A stretch of DNA of 64,000 nt from Penicillium oxalicum (taxonomy: Eukaryota; Ascomycota; Eurotiomycetes; Eurotiales; Aspergillaceae), in contig NC_064651.1 of assembly GCF_001723175.1 (NCBI RefSeq), positions 372,001 through 436,000 on the forward strand, given 5' to 3'. Of the stretch, positions 11,587 through 23,563 are shown one piece after another. Every line of letters begins with the position of its first letter. The stretch's first letter is position 1. A program made the translations under genes and the position numbers. The notes under the pieces are model-generated. The model saw nothing but the letters and a program-made list of their open reading frames with translations, searched no databases and had not been told where the DNA came from.

Positions 11587-12360
11587 TTAGTCCTTGTAGC
11601 TACATAGAGGGAGAAATTCATGATACAGCGGCTCCTCGGTCGGAAGAAGCCCCAGGCCTGAAGGATCTCTTTTCAACAAGAAAGATTCCATTTGAGCAAC
11701 CAAAGTCCTCATATTCAGCGCTCGCTCCCGACGGCGATCCATGAGCACTCGGCAGTGTTCATCTGTTTGCCTCATTTGTCGCTCGGACTTGGCCACGGAG
11801 CTCAATAGTGCGCAGGTCTGTGCAAAGGTCACAATCACCACAATGAGACAAATGAAGGATTTGCTACCAATTAATTGCTGCAAAAATTCTCGTTCGCCAT
11901 CATAATGGCCGCGTTCGTCGCTCCGCCCATAATATATTGCGTCCAAATCAGTCCAATCACCAAAGTGACGCCTTCTCGACTCAAGGTTCCAGCCGCGACC
12001 ATGCTTATCATACGCCGATCGCTTTCGGTCGTCGGAGAGAATCGTGTGCGCGTCGACGATGAGCCGATATCGCGCTAGCCGTTCATCTTTTGGTAGCTTC
12101 TCATACACCGGGCTCGCTTTGCGGTCTGGGTGATAAATCTTGACAAGATCATAGTATCGGGACTTGGAGTACTTTTCATATTTCTGAATTCCCATGATCT
12201 CGTATGGGGTGGGTTGCAGACTGGACGGCCAAGTGTGATACCTCTGGTGGAAACGCAAGCCGGCAAGTTGACTTATTGACTCTATCACGCTGCCATTGCA
12301 ACTGAGTAATTGGTCCGAGCGAAAGCGAGTCGATACGTGCCATTGAGCCATGCGATACAT
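11587..12360 (-). CDS. Membrane J-domain (DnaJ-type) protein
   Basis: An ORF of 257 residues. Residues about 50-120 form a J domain (TPYEIMGIQKYEKYSKSRYY, then the HPD motif at residues 77-79 in KIYHPDRK, then RLIVDAHTILSD and RSAYDKHGRGW). A hydrophobic helix at about 166-189 (KSFICLIVVIVTFAQTCALL) suggests a single membrane span, with a charged helical tail after it. The N-terminus (MYRMAQWHVSTRFRSDQ...) is basic and free of acidic residues for the first 15, compatible with a mitochondrial presequence. Proteins of this layout are Hsp70 co-chaperones of fungal mitochondria. The precise partner is unknown, and a 5' exon upstream of 12360 cannot be excluded. Confidence 0.75.
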   Translation of the reverse strand: MYRMAQWHVSTRFRSDQLLSCNGSVIESISQLAGLRFHQRYHTWPSSLQPTPYEIMGIQKYEKYSKSRYYDLVKIYHPDRKASPVYEKLPKDERLARYRLIVDAHTILSDDRKRSAYDKHGRGWNLESRRRHFGDWTDLDAIYYGRSDERGHYDGEREFLQQLIGSKSFICLIVVIVTFAQTCALLSSVAKSERQMRQTDEHCRVLMDRRRERALNMRTLVAQMESFLLKRDPSGLGLLPTEEPLYHEFLPLCSYKD

Positions 12361-14208
12361 TCCACTTGAAGGGGACCGAGGAGCTCAGGACATTTGACAG
12401 AAGTGGATGAGGATCTGGAGAAAGTGACATGCCTTATATGATTTGGTTCTACAGCCTTGATGCAACAGCCATTCTTTGTACGGTTCTTGATGAACATCAT
12501 AACCAATGCCCTTGTTGGCTCATTCAGCCCATTGGCGGATACAGCTGAATGAAGGAGAACTGCTTCGTCTGAGCCTTAAAGTCATAGTATTGAATGGGAG
12601 GGAGACCCATGCGAGGGAAGAAATCGTGAGCTCTGTTTTGCTCTGGTATGAGCAAGTTTTCAGGTCCCCCTGTTCACTCGAGTGGGTCTCAAGTAGGGTG
12701 AAAGAACCGCAATGACCTTCATTGATGAGTGGTTTTACTCGCCCTCGTGTCATGAGGACGTGAAGTCGCCGTGCCCTGCAAGCAATCTAAAGGACGCAGT
12801 GAGTTTCTTCAATCATGTCGTTTCCTATTTGATATATGGGCATTGCGGGTAGGCTCAGTGGTATACTATCTTTGGAATGAATGGTCGTGTTGTGTTGAAC
12901 AGTGAACGACTCACCGAAGGTGAGGTATGTGGCATTCGGTTAAGTTATCTCTGCTCCGAGGGTAAATCGACGACTAAGGAAGTTATTTCGTTCGTGAAGT
13001 CAATGTAGCTTTGTCCTGGGGGCACGGGCATATCTACCTATAAGCACAGCGTTCGATGAGACTTCGTTCCGCTTAAGTTCAGAAATTGCAAACATGCTTT
13101 TTACAAAGATTTTCCTGCGGCCAACAAAAGATGAGGAGAATGTCCAAATGTGCCCAAACTCAAGGACCATCAGACATGACTTTAGCCACCGCTACCTAGG
13201 CACCTACACACTCGCTACAACTGCCGGAATGGACGCGAAGATCCAGGAAACATACATTATTCGCTAATTTCACGCTGTTCACTGACGTTTTCGATTCACT
13301 AACGTAGACATTTGCTAACAAAGGTTTTATAGACGAAGCGCTACAGAGATTTGAATATACTACTACCCAGTAGGTTTCACTAGCAGATTTCCTATCGAGG
13401 ATTTAAAAAAAAAAAGGCTTAGGCCACCCACCACAAATCGACTCATTGCCGAAGATCGCTCTCTTTTCGCCCTCTCAGTGAATGTGGCAGAAATGTGATT
13501 GCCATTCTAAAGTACAATTGGTCATTAAGTCGGGTCCGGATCGGAAGGCAGGGCATATATCAGTGAAGATCTAGTTTTGACGCAACTGGTGCCAGTGAGA
13601 AACTGTCACTCTTTCACCAATGAAAATTTTCACATAAAGGCGATCTACGTTTTCTGAGACCTTGGAAGCAAATGGATCAACAAGGCGAGTGCGTAGAAGG
13701 ACTTGGAAGTAATCAAGCCTATCCAGTCAAGACGAGTGATTGCGCTGATTTGAGTGCATTGCAGTGCTGCGCTAAAAACGGGCTGGGCGGATTTGAGGCA
13801 AATGGTGTGCTTTCAGGAGGAAAGGATGCCCTCTGGCTGCCCCACTTAGCACCCTGTTGAGTGCGGTGTGACAGCAGGAGCGGTTTTGCATTTTTTCCAT
13901 GTATCCGTGGCCGAATAGGGGGTACTCACGTGAGCCAAAGCTCACGTGACTGCCCTTCCGGGATCTCAATAGTAACTAGTCTGCACCGCGTAACACCCCT
14001 TTCGTGTCCATCCTCGTGTTCCGGTATGAAAGCTCCAATTCTTGCGCCAGTGAAATGGTATAGTTGAAGAGCTAGCGTAATGGTAGCCTTTAGCAATCCG
14101 GGCATGAATCGACGATGATCTGCTTGCTACATCGAGTATATTACCTGGAGAAAATCTTTTTTCGGTAAAGCTGTGATCTAGATCCTCGACATTTTCAATC
14201 GTTCGTTC
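12361..14208. other. Intergenic, no gene supported
   Basis: No convincing gene. An A-run lies near 13407-13417 and the double-E-box inverted repeat is at 13926-13949. Confidence 0.45.
13926..13949. repeat. Inverted repeat holding two CACGTG E-boxes
   Basis: TCACGTGAGC (13926-13935) and GCTCACGTGA (13940-13949) are perfect reverse complements around CAAA. Each arm contains the bHLH core CACGTG, itself a palindrome. Good candidate for a cooperative bHLH-factor site or a cruciform. Confidence 0.75.
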
Positions 14209-14783
14209 CTATTCCGTCAATGTTCTCTTAATCCACTGCGTTTCGATCAGATTGATTTATATCAAAAAGCAGAAGGTCAATTGACTCAACTTACGTTGAA
14301 CACTTCCTTTCGGTCTTCTAGCACAATGTTGATTTGCATACTCTCTTCGAACCCACCAAATAATCTTTCTGCGCAACTAAGGACCGATTTCATAACCGGC
14401 CGTCCATGTTTTTGTTTTGCTTTCTGCCCCCTCGCCGAATAGGAGTACCAGCGAAGGAATTCTTTGATCAGTGTATGATCTGGAGCGGCGCAGGAGCTGC
14501 CTAATGTGTAGCCCTTAATACCATTCTCTTCAGCAAAGCTAGAATGAAGTCAGTAACTCATTCCTCGTCTGCTCTTGTAAGTATACAGGGTTACATACTC
14601 CACCCAGTCCCTGACAGCTTTGTTGTATCTTCTCTTGGTCTTTCGTAATCTTCTATCTTTGTTCCGCACTGAATCTGCTTGCGTATGAGCACCGACAACA
14701 TAGCCATTGCTTTCCAATCGCTTTCGGCGGTTTTCCTTGGCGACCTTATCTTTTGTAGAAAGAAAAAAAAAATCTCTCTCCAT
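14209..14783 (-). CDS. Short spliced ORF, possible DUF3435/FluG-type (recombinase-related) fragment
   Basis: Three exons with good splice signals (14783-14599, 14538-14295, 14235-14209) give 151 residues in one frame. The protein is basic and helical (RRLRKTKRRYNKAVRDWVDF, KEFLRWYSYSARGQKAKQ, KSVLSCAERLFGGFEE, RKEVFNWIKRTLTE). The order 'x-W-x-[DE]-[FY]', 'FLRWY', then a helix and 'x-WI-x-x-TL' recalls the N-terminal helical region of fungal DUF3435/FluG-domain proteins related to Crypton/Starship tyrosine recombinases. The catalytic part is missing, so if this is correct it is a relic. The family call is weak; the spliced ORF is better supported than its function. Confidence 0.4.
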
Positions 14784-15730
14784 AGGAAAGCTACATCAAT
14801 TTCCGAGACCCGTTTAGAGAAAGGACGGTATTAAAGTGAAGAGCGAAGGATAATCGTGTGAAAGGTCTGAGTGAAAGGTCTGAGTGAAAGGGGAGGACCT
14901 CCATTTTGTACTTGAATGTTTAGACACAGATCACCGGTAATCCTCAAGACCAAGGACTAAGAAAGTGCCTTTCCCCCGGTCCTTTATATTTTGCGGCATG
15001 ATTAAGAGTTATTTCCATTCTATCTTTGAAAGGATGCAATGACTCAAGAAATGGCTCTATGATAGAAAAAGAGGGCTACAGAAAAGTGATTACGAATTAA
15101 ACGATACCGTGGGGCGCTGTGCTTCGGAGTTGGCCCGGGCGCCGCGGCGCGACTGGGTGCGCAATAGATGCCAGTCTGATCAGTGGCTGAGTAATCAGTG
15201 AGCTGACTGATCACACTCACTGAGTGTCCTCTGAACAGTCACGTGAACGATCTGATCAACTCTCTGAGTCTGAGTCTGGTCTGAGATTTACTCCGTGAGT
15301 CTGACTCTGAGCGCCCTCGTAAAAGCGGCGGCATCTCAGACAAGAAAAGCCCTACCTGGCAGAGGAAAAATGCTAGGTAGAGTGACCTACCTAATGATCG
15401 TCTAAGCCTCGGCACAAGGCTCGGTTCTCCGCATCTTCCTTTCCCAGGTGTTGGTCGATGGCACTAGAAGATAGTAATAATGATCCCACTCCTCTTTTTT
15501 TCAATACATATGGCCCCAGATTGGCTTCTTCCATCTCATTGACATCTGATCTAATTTCTCCGGTCGCGCCTGGTTGGGATACTTGCGTATCAATTCACTG
15601 CTCACTACTCACTTGCCCCAGACAAAGTTCTCCGCACGACCCCACAACTGCCTCGGCACGACCAACTTGGATAACTTTCAAGACGCAGAGGCGCAATCTT
15701 CCGTTAACCCAGCTCGTTCGACATCACAAA
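14784..15730. promoter_or_regulatory. Upstream region of the ADH gene, rich in short repeats
   Basis: Contains a 13-bp tandem repeat (14858-14891) and, at about 15170-15310, a dense run of TGATCA, TCAGTGAG and CTGAGT(C) elements with one CACGTG. Reading open in frame from 15458 to the ADH start is not thought to be coding, because the conserved protein begins at 15731. Confidence 0.45.
14858..14891. repeat. 13-bp tandem repeat, 2.6 copies
   Basis: GTGAAAGGTCTGA occurs twice head-to-tail, followed by GTGAAAGG. Confidence 0.85.
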
Positions 15731-16930
15731 ATGGCCAAGCCTGCTAGTGAGCCGCCAGCAAAGACATTCAAGGGTTGGGTCGCCCACGACGCGACCAATC
15801 CCTTGGTTTACACGGATTTCACGCCGAAGCCGTTCACTGAGACGGATATTGAAATCCGCATTACCCACTGCGGTATCTGTGGCTCTGATGTGCACACTTT
15901 GCGATCGGGCTGGGGTCCCACCGATTATCCCTGTGTAAGTGAATCAAGGGACACGACCAGATGACGTCCTTCACGGAATGAAGCTACTGATACAAATTTT
16001 CTCGCAAAGGTTGTCGGTCATGAAATCGTCGGCATTGTAGAGCGCATAGGCGACAAAGTCCCCCATCTGTCCAGTTCTGCAGCATCGGCCTCCATCCGAG
16101 TAGGCGACCGAGTCGGTATTGGCGCCCAGAGCGGCTCCTGTCTTCGGCCAGACTGCGAAGCTTGTGCCGACGGTCAAGAGAGCTATTGCACACGCATGAC
16201 GGGTACTTATAACGGGCGGTACCCGGACAAGAGCAAGTCGTACGGTGGCTACGCCGCGCGGTGGCGCGGACCAGCGCACTTTGCCGTCAAAATCCCTGAC
16301 GCGCTTCCCAGCGCCGAGGCTGCGCCTCTGCTCTGCGGAGGCGTCACTGTCTTCGCGCCCCTGCGCAAATGGGGTGCCGGGCCGGGCAAAACCGTCGGTG
16401 TCATTGGTGTTGGGGGACTCGGACACTTGGGAATTCAGTTCGCGAAGGCGCTTGGTGCGGACCGAGTCGTTGCCATTTCACGATCGTCAAGCAAAAAGGC
16501 AGATTCGATTGAGGGACTTGGAGCGGATGCGTTTATCGCGACGGGGGAGGAGAAAGGGTGGGCCAAGACGCACGCGCGAAGTATCGATATTCTCTTATCT
16601 ACTGTGTCTGGGCCGGGAATGCCCTTGGGTCAGTACTTGCGACTGTTGAAGCGTGATGGCGTGTTTGTGCAGGTTGGAGCTCCGGAAGAGGCATTGCCGC
16701 CTTTGATGGCCTTCTCGTTGATTCAGAAAAGTGTCAAGATTACCGGGTCGAATATTGGGTCGCCCGAGGACATTCGACAGATGCTTGCGCTGGCAGCGGA
16801 GAAGCGGGTGTTGCCGTGGATTCAGAAGAGACCGATGGAGGATGTCAATGCGGCCTTGGCAGATATGCATGATGGCAAGGCGAGGTATCGCTATGTACTG
16901 GAGAATGGCGAGGTGCAGGCCAAGCTGTAA
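15731..16930 (+). CDS. Zinc-dependent NADP(H) alcohol dehydrogenase, ADH6/cinnamyl-alcohol type
   Basis: Exons 15731-15934 and 16010-16930 join in phase 0 to give 374 residues. Catalytic-zinc ligands are Cys47 (THCGICGSDVH) and the GHE motif at residues 71-73, formed right after the splice. The four structural-zinc cysteines lie in GSCLRPDCEACADGQESYC. The nucleotide-binding motif is GVIGVGGLGHLG. This matches medium-chain dehydrogenases of the ADH6/CAD class, which reduce aliphatic and aromatic aldehydes in the cytosol, usually with NADPH. The start was set at 15731 because homologues begin just before FKGWVAHDA. It is convergent with the UPC2-like regulator gene. Confidence 0.88.
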
Positions 16931-17990
16931 ATCTGGAAAGATGGGATGGGCAAAATGCTCGCTGCTCTGAATCCAATTGCACTCATGGAAAGGAAAATCA
17001 AAGACAAGCATTCGATACCATTAGGACGGTCGTCATGGCTAGCTGGCAGAAGGGGTGTACAGCTGTGCATAGAACAGCTTCAGTAAATTTGTTACCAGTC
17101 AAGTACAATTCCTGATGAGTCTTGGACAAATCAAATCTACTATCTAGGACCACCGTGCGTCGTTACCAAGGCCCACCCAGAGATGTGGTGAGTGAGTGCC
17201 CCCGAGAGAACACGGGGTATGGCATTCCAATTAAGAGGTAATGGAAAATAAGTTTTTTTTGGTGAATTCAAGTCGAGAAAACATCACCGCAATCTAAAAG
17301 GGTCACTATTCGTCTGGGCTTCCGTCGAGCGCCCTCTCGTGAGGTCTGGGTTGATCATCATGTCGTGCTCGTGCTTTCTGCTCCAAGCGGCGCTTGCCCC
17401 CCAATTCAGAGGTGTATCGAATCTGATGGAGCGCAAATCGGATTCCACACGCCAGAATGTGTGATGACTCACATTGAGAACCAAATTCGTGGAACACATA
17501 AGACATGGCAGGTTTCGTAAAGGTGTCGAGGTTCAGTCAAAGTTGATTCTTCTTCACACCGGATTTGACAGGACTCGGGTCGACAATATTACCTCGAGTA
17601 TTATGTTTGATTAATGGAGTTTGCCATTTCTGTGGGGCTGAATCTCTGAAGCCAGGGGGTCAATGTGGCATGAATTGACCCCGTCAAAGACGAGAGAATA
17701 GGCGTGTAGGTGCGGCGTCGACAAGATCTGAAATTTTGTGACTTTGGGAGATTGTCCCGCCAGAGACCAGTCAAGCGCATTGATGGCAACGCAGACGGCA
17801 AGGTGAGGAAATTTTTCAGGTCTTGACTTTTCAAGGCTATCACGGAAGAGTGGTGATTCGAGCCCGAGAATAAAGTGGTGAGACTTTTGCCACGTCGAGT
17901 TTGGAGGGGTCACTGAGAATGCTCATAGTCGTTTTCTCAAGTATTTCCACCAGGGTGAAAAACGAAGGGACTGAGGATGGTCAACCTGTA
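16931..17990. other. Intergenic between convergent genes
   Basis: 3' flanks of the ADH and regulator genes. Only shadow ORFs are seen. Confidence 0.45.
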
Positions 17991-19412
17991 TCAAGGCTTT
18001 ACCGTCTCAAGATAGTTTTCCCCCAAAATGCCCATCATGGCCCAGTGAACGAGTGGCCTCCACCCTTCATCCAACAACGCCCAAACGGCTTTTGCCAATC
18101 GCCCACACCAATCCTCAAAACACCAGCGATGTTTCGAATACTGCAGCAACACTCCAAAGTGTGCGAGCAGGACGAGCGCCATGGGCTCTCGCTCCCGCAT
18201 TAGCTCCAAAAATCGAGACGGTAGTTTGACAGCCCACCGTCCCACCATGACATTGGATGTCATTCCACCGTATACCCAGCGAAGCATCTCGGCCACGTTA
18301 TCGATGACGACCGTATAGACTTCCGTCTCATGAGCCTGATCTCGAGCCCCACAGACCTCATTTGCCTCGTGCAGGTCGTTGATGGTTGCGCTGGCGTCAT
18401 CCGGAAGTTCTGTGTTGAGTTCTTCGATTTGTATAATCGGTGCGAAATTGGTGTGGCTGAGATACTCCGCTGGCGAGCGGATGACTTGTTGCACACCGCG
18501 AACCAGGACAAGGATCTGATATAGATCTTCGATACAAGTGCACGGGTCCTGGGCGTCTGGACTTTGTGGAAATCCAAACGTATACACCACTACGACCCCG
18601 GCAAAGGCGAACATCGCCTTTGCATTCGACTCCCGAATATCGCTCAACAGTTCGCGAAACAAGGCCAGCGCTTGGTTTTGATGAGTCACCGCCCGATTCA
18701 AATATGCAGCACGTCGCGGCGCCTCAGGGCCTGTGCGGGCGAGATGTAGCGCCGAGAGCGCAAGGATGCTATGCATTAGGAATGGATGAGAGAGTGCTTC
18801 TTCAGGTACGGCATTGCGCCAGACGAGGTCGGTGCTTTGATTGTGAGAAAGGGTCTGATGCGTATGATTGCACCAATGCATCATGAGCTCAAGGTCATGC
18901 AAATTAAGGGCCGTTGAAGACGCAGGAGTCGTCACGGTCGTCCCAGTTGAAGCGGACAGACCATCTCCACCCAGTCGACTCAACACGCCGAGCGATTCGG
19001 TGGAAGGGCTGTTCAGTAACGAGTCGCCCGGATGACCTTGGTCTGAGCCTGAAGCTCGAGAGCCCGATTGCCGAGAGATGATCGGTTCCTCATTCGCCCA
19101 CAGCAGAGAAGTCGATGAGCCATACTCGCATTCTGAATGACGCTTGACACAATTGGAACAGGTCGGTCGGACTTCGTCACACTATAGATTTGAGAAAGAA
19201 GAGGTGTTGATCAGAAAACCAGACATGGCAGGGTGTGCAGATGCACTACAGCGATCGAACGCGTTTCGTATCTGTGCTTCTTTTGCTTTTCTATCTTTTG
19301 ATTGCCCCTCCCCCACCCCCATTGGATTCCTTACCTTTACTCGTCGGCGCTTACATTCCAGACAGCCGTGGCGGGATTTGCGATGTGGTCGACGGAGCGC
19401 CATGTGATTCAT
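17991..19412 (-). CDS. Zn2Cys6 transcription factor, UPC2/sterol-regulator-like
   Basis: Exon 1 (19412-19335) and exon 2 (19181-17991) join in phase 0 to give 422 residues. The splice falls inside the binuclear zinc cluster: HGCLECKRRRVK plus CDEVRPTCSNCVKRHSEC gives C-x2-C-x6-C-x6-C-x2-C-x6-C (residues 17-44). The C-terminal half has the pattern of UPC2-type fungal regulators (LHDLELMMHWCNHTHQTL, HPFLMHSILALSALHLA, LVLLAHFGVLLQ, WRPLVHWAMMGI). It is a nuclear DNA-binding regulator. Its target is unknown, but the adjacent ADH gene is a reasonable candidate. The second Met (19403) is an alternative start. Confidence 0.83.
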
Positions 19413-22400
19413 GTATAACGAACGCGCGGGCTGCCAGCCGCCATGATCTCAGAAATGAGAGGGTGAGGCCCTTTCGCGAGAGATCAGCGAAGGTAAATGT
19501 AAGGGTGGGAAATTGCAATTGGAGCAAAAAAACAAAAAAGCTTAGATGGGGTGACAAGGGAATCTGTGAAAGGCTGAGAGTCTCTGTGTATTGCTTCAAA
19601 TGTCTTAGAGCACTGCAATTTTGCACCCCCGGGAAACCCTCTCGATCCAGATCCTGAGGCTCGATTGCTCTTGCTCTTGCAGGGCTCTCGCACAGGGTTT
19701 GGTGGTCAGATAAGAGGCGTAGGCAACAGCGTTCAGGACATCAAGCTCTCGACGACGGAAGTCGGGGTTAGGGACGTGGCGGGATGAAATGAGCTTGCCT
19801 GTGGGAAAAGTGGACAGTGGATGGTCCCTGCTTCAGATCGGAGCTCCATTCTGGGCTCCATTTCCTCGTTTTTTTCCCTCTCTATATATATTGTGTAATT
19901 TTTTTTCTCTATTTTTTTGTCTCTCATTTTTCCCCGCCACAGGCAAAGTGATGGGATCAAATACGAGTGGATGGGCCCAATATCAACCTGAGACAAAAAA
20001 AAAAACCACGCCAAGCAATACCAGCCAAGCCTCGTACAGCTTACTTGACTGGATTCACTAAATTGACTGAGTCTTGAGCTTACCGGAGTACACAACGCAC
20101 AAAGGGTCCAGGCGCAGTGATCCAGCCAGATGAAAAAGAAAAGAACAAAACATTCACCCCCCCCCCCCCCCCCCCCCCCAAAACAGTTCCAAGGACACCG
20201 AAAGGGGGATTAAGGTTACCGGCAAGGAAATGTCGGAGGCATCAGAGAAAGTGGGAATTTAAGCCGAGCTCTCTCGCACTTTTCATGTAGCCTAAATCCT
20301 TCGAGTTCCGAGGGTCCCCGTTGCATATTCTGAGCGAGCAATCATCATGCGCCCTCGATATGCTCACGCATGCAGCAGTGCAGGTGCAACTCTTGGTACC
20401 TCGTCCCTATGTGCACTGGTCTCGCTTATCGATGGCAAGGCCGAACCCTGCCCCGTCGATCAAACCGCTAACCCGCTGGCACACGAGCGAAAAGGCTTGT
20501 CTGGGTGAAGCAAAACTTTGTTGCCTCCTGCTTCAAACACCTTCCCAGCGACATTTTGTGTCTTGATGGCCTTGAATCCGCGAGAACCGCCCATGGTTTC
20601 CGATGATTCTTCCATCCCATCTGTCCCACATCCATCCATGAAGACATCCACACTAGGGTCTCGTACTGTCACGGGCTGGAAGCTGAAGCCAGCAGCACTG
20701 CCTCCCTTGGTCTGACTCCACATGTGGCCCTTTGGAGCTTAGGCTCGTTTAGGGCGGGGCTTGGCTCGGGGCTTAAATTCCTACCGCTTTGGACCCTTTT
20801 CTGTCTTCTCGAGATAGCCTGACTGGCTCGAGTTGCTCGATGACACGATAGGAAGTGGGTTTGGGGGCTGGCCGTGGGTGTGCCACTGCACGTCTTTGGT
20901 TGGATCTTGGACCCTCTCAGCACTGCTGACATGGCGGGCTGGGCTGATCCACGTCCGGGAAAGTGGTCGGACACCATTACCCGGACTTGTTTTTTTGTTT
21001 TCTTTTAATTTTTGGGGAGCGGTGGTTCGTGTCAGTGTTGAGTTCTTCGTCGAATCATCCGGGTAGCTCAAGCACTGACGTCGGAGTCTCTGCAGTAGTG
21101 CTCGATATGGTCTGATTTACGAATCATTACGTACATCACAGTCAGATGTACCACTCGTCCGATTAGCACGTGCGCACTTGAGTGACAGATCATAGACAAG
21201 GCATGGATGACTCGATCTCGGACTCGGCTGTTCACGAGTTGATGTCGGACCTTAAATGAACTCCGAACAAAAAGCCCTTGGAGGGCAAAAAAAGTACTCT
21301 ATTGAGGACCCGTGACCGAGTGGACCCGCACGTGCGAGTGCGACGACGGACCGGGCAGCAACTCAAGGTAACTCAAAGTAATTCAAAGGCTACTGTAAAA
21401 AAAAATTGACCACGATGTAAAGGAAAAGAAAAACATAAGACCGTCACCTTAAATTTAGGGTTCTCAGAAGATGGATGTTGTGGGTTCGTGTAAGGACCAG
21501 GCTCCCGTGCGTGGGCACACTACAAAATTGCAGCGGGTCGCAATTCCAGAACAGCAATGATTTCCCCCGGCAACGATATACCGTAAAGAGATGGGACCCT
21601 GCGTGTCCACCTGCCGAAAGGGGCATGTGCGTGTCAACCTGCCGAAAAGAGACCCTTACCCTACATCAAGTTCCCACCAGGCTCTAATCCCGTCATCCTC
21701 CAGTATTTATCACACCCAAAAGTACATGTTTCACGCACAATTCCATTGCAGCATAAAAGTCTTCAGGCGTCCGCTCCAGCGGCTCTAGTAAAAGCTAACC
21801 CACTTCCTGCTCCTGCTCCTCTCCCTCCGACAAACCTCCTCGACCCACGATATGCAGCCCGGCTGAGCTTTTCTTGCAGCGCTATTGTACTCATCAACGC
21901 CAGTGATTGGAATTTCTCCCCGTAGTTCCCGTGGAAGTCCATCTGCCCAGTCCGCGAAGAAAGTCCCCCACCCGCCAAGTACACCGCAATCAGTCGAGTC
22001 GACGCAATCACCAGCTTGAGTGCTAGCCATCCAAAGCCATGTGAACGCGTCTGCTTCCAAATATATCTACATCAGATTGTTCTCTAGTCTCTAGTCAGGG
22101 GTGTGAGACATGAACACTAAAAGTCTACTTGCCCCCGCACGGATAAGTATACGAAGAACGACATACCTCAGGCCTCCCAGGTAAAGCTTAGCACATGTGT
22201 TGACAGATAACCTGATTAGTCCGGATCAATCACAATTGGCGTCATATTAGGTGGCCTGAGCTTTAACCGAAGACGCTCGGAGTTGTGTACGACGGCCAGT
22301 CGTTGGCCAACGCTCTCTCACCTCCCAAACTTACCAGCAGTCGGGCAGACGGGACTTTGGAAACGAGACTCGAGGCAAATGCGCTGTCTTGCTCCGATAG

Positions 22401-23563
22401 AGGCCTCGTTCAAGAACTCTGATCAGTAGAGGTACAGCCAACAAGACCGAAATTTCCAGCATACATTAGTGCATTCATCCGTGCATATAGCCAAGTAGCT
22501 GAGGCAGCAGTGTCATTGAGAGAAATAAGCCTTTTATTCTCACTTGAGGTGTGCTCTAGGCACCACTTTGAACGCTACACACCAGCTTTGGGCCCCCCTT
22601 GCCCTATGTCCTACAGACGAGTAAGATTCCAAAACAAGATGAATCAGGCCATTGATAGCCATGGCCAATGGGCGCCTGAAAGATGGAATGAGTAATTCGC
22701 GAGCGGATCGCAACTCATTCAAGTCCCTTCGATTCAACTTGATAGGAGGCCGGAGTGTCGGACCTCCAATGGAAGCCCGTCCTTAATATTTCTGCAAAGC
22801 GGTGCGTGGTGGGAAAATCTTCAAAGGACCGGGTCTAGTACTGTATCTTTTCACTCATAGAGAATCATTCTGCCTTTCCGAGGCGTCTATGGTCATTGAC
22901 TTTCCCTCTACATGGTAATCATGGCGTCCGATAACTTCCCATTCACGGTGCACGCGAAATATTTCACATTGGAGGGATCAAACTCGACTCGAATCCGTAC
23001 CTGGCACGTTATTCTCATGACTAAGGTATGCTGCCCTGAAATTAACGATGTATCTGAACGTTCGCGCGGTACGCCCGCGTTACCCCCAGCATGAATCATC
23101 TCCGGTATGGCCAACTTGTAGAAGTGTGACACTAAACGCTCTGGTCAAGGCAGAGCGGCTTGTGAGGCCTGAGGTGTCCATCTGACCATCCTCATTCCAG
23201 CTTCGACAACCTTGGGTTCACGTGACATACCATCGAGCTTAGTCACATGATGCGCATCCCGCGGGTGTGCTCTTCAAGGCGCGTCGGAAGAGAGCGACAA
23301 AGCAAGAGGCTAAAAAAAAAAATAAAGAACAAGAGCTTCTTGCAGATGATGGAGGTTGCCTTGACTGACCGATTTGCTTGAAACTCAGGAAATTTCTTCG
23401 CGCTTTGGGTTATCGTCTTTCTGCCCAATTGCCCTTGCTGGTGTTGTTCTACAATCGCAGTCGCAGCGGACAAGAGATATTTCTCTCCGTCATCCTTTTG
23501 AAGGTCCTAACAAGCCGCCATTGAGCTCCCTTTTACACCTATACGCCCACGAAATTGCCCATC
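19413..23563. other. 4.1-kb gene-poor region
   Basis: No convincing gene. Holds a poly-C run at 20157-20179, a 20-bp imperfect direct repeat (21601-21620 and 21629-21648), scattered polypyrimidine tracts, and the Nup85 promoter at the right end. Small ORFs on the minus strand near 20460-20723 and 21763-22060 lack recognisable domains. Confidence 0.45.
20157..20179. repeat. Poly-C run (23 nt)
   Basis: Twenty-three consecutive C residues followed by AAAA. Confidence 0.9.

Noticed and set aside
15458..15730. In-frame 5' extension of the ADH ORF
   Set aside because: The extension has no family similarity; conserved ADH sequence begins after ATG 15731.
19733..20095. Minus-strand ORF of 120 aa with KK/EE runs
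   Set aside because: Coding appearance comes from T/A homopolymer stretches; there is no domain.
20460..20723. Minus-strand ORF of 87 aa
   Set aside because: Composition is plausible, but there is no start context, domain or neighbouring exon that I could defend.
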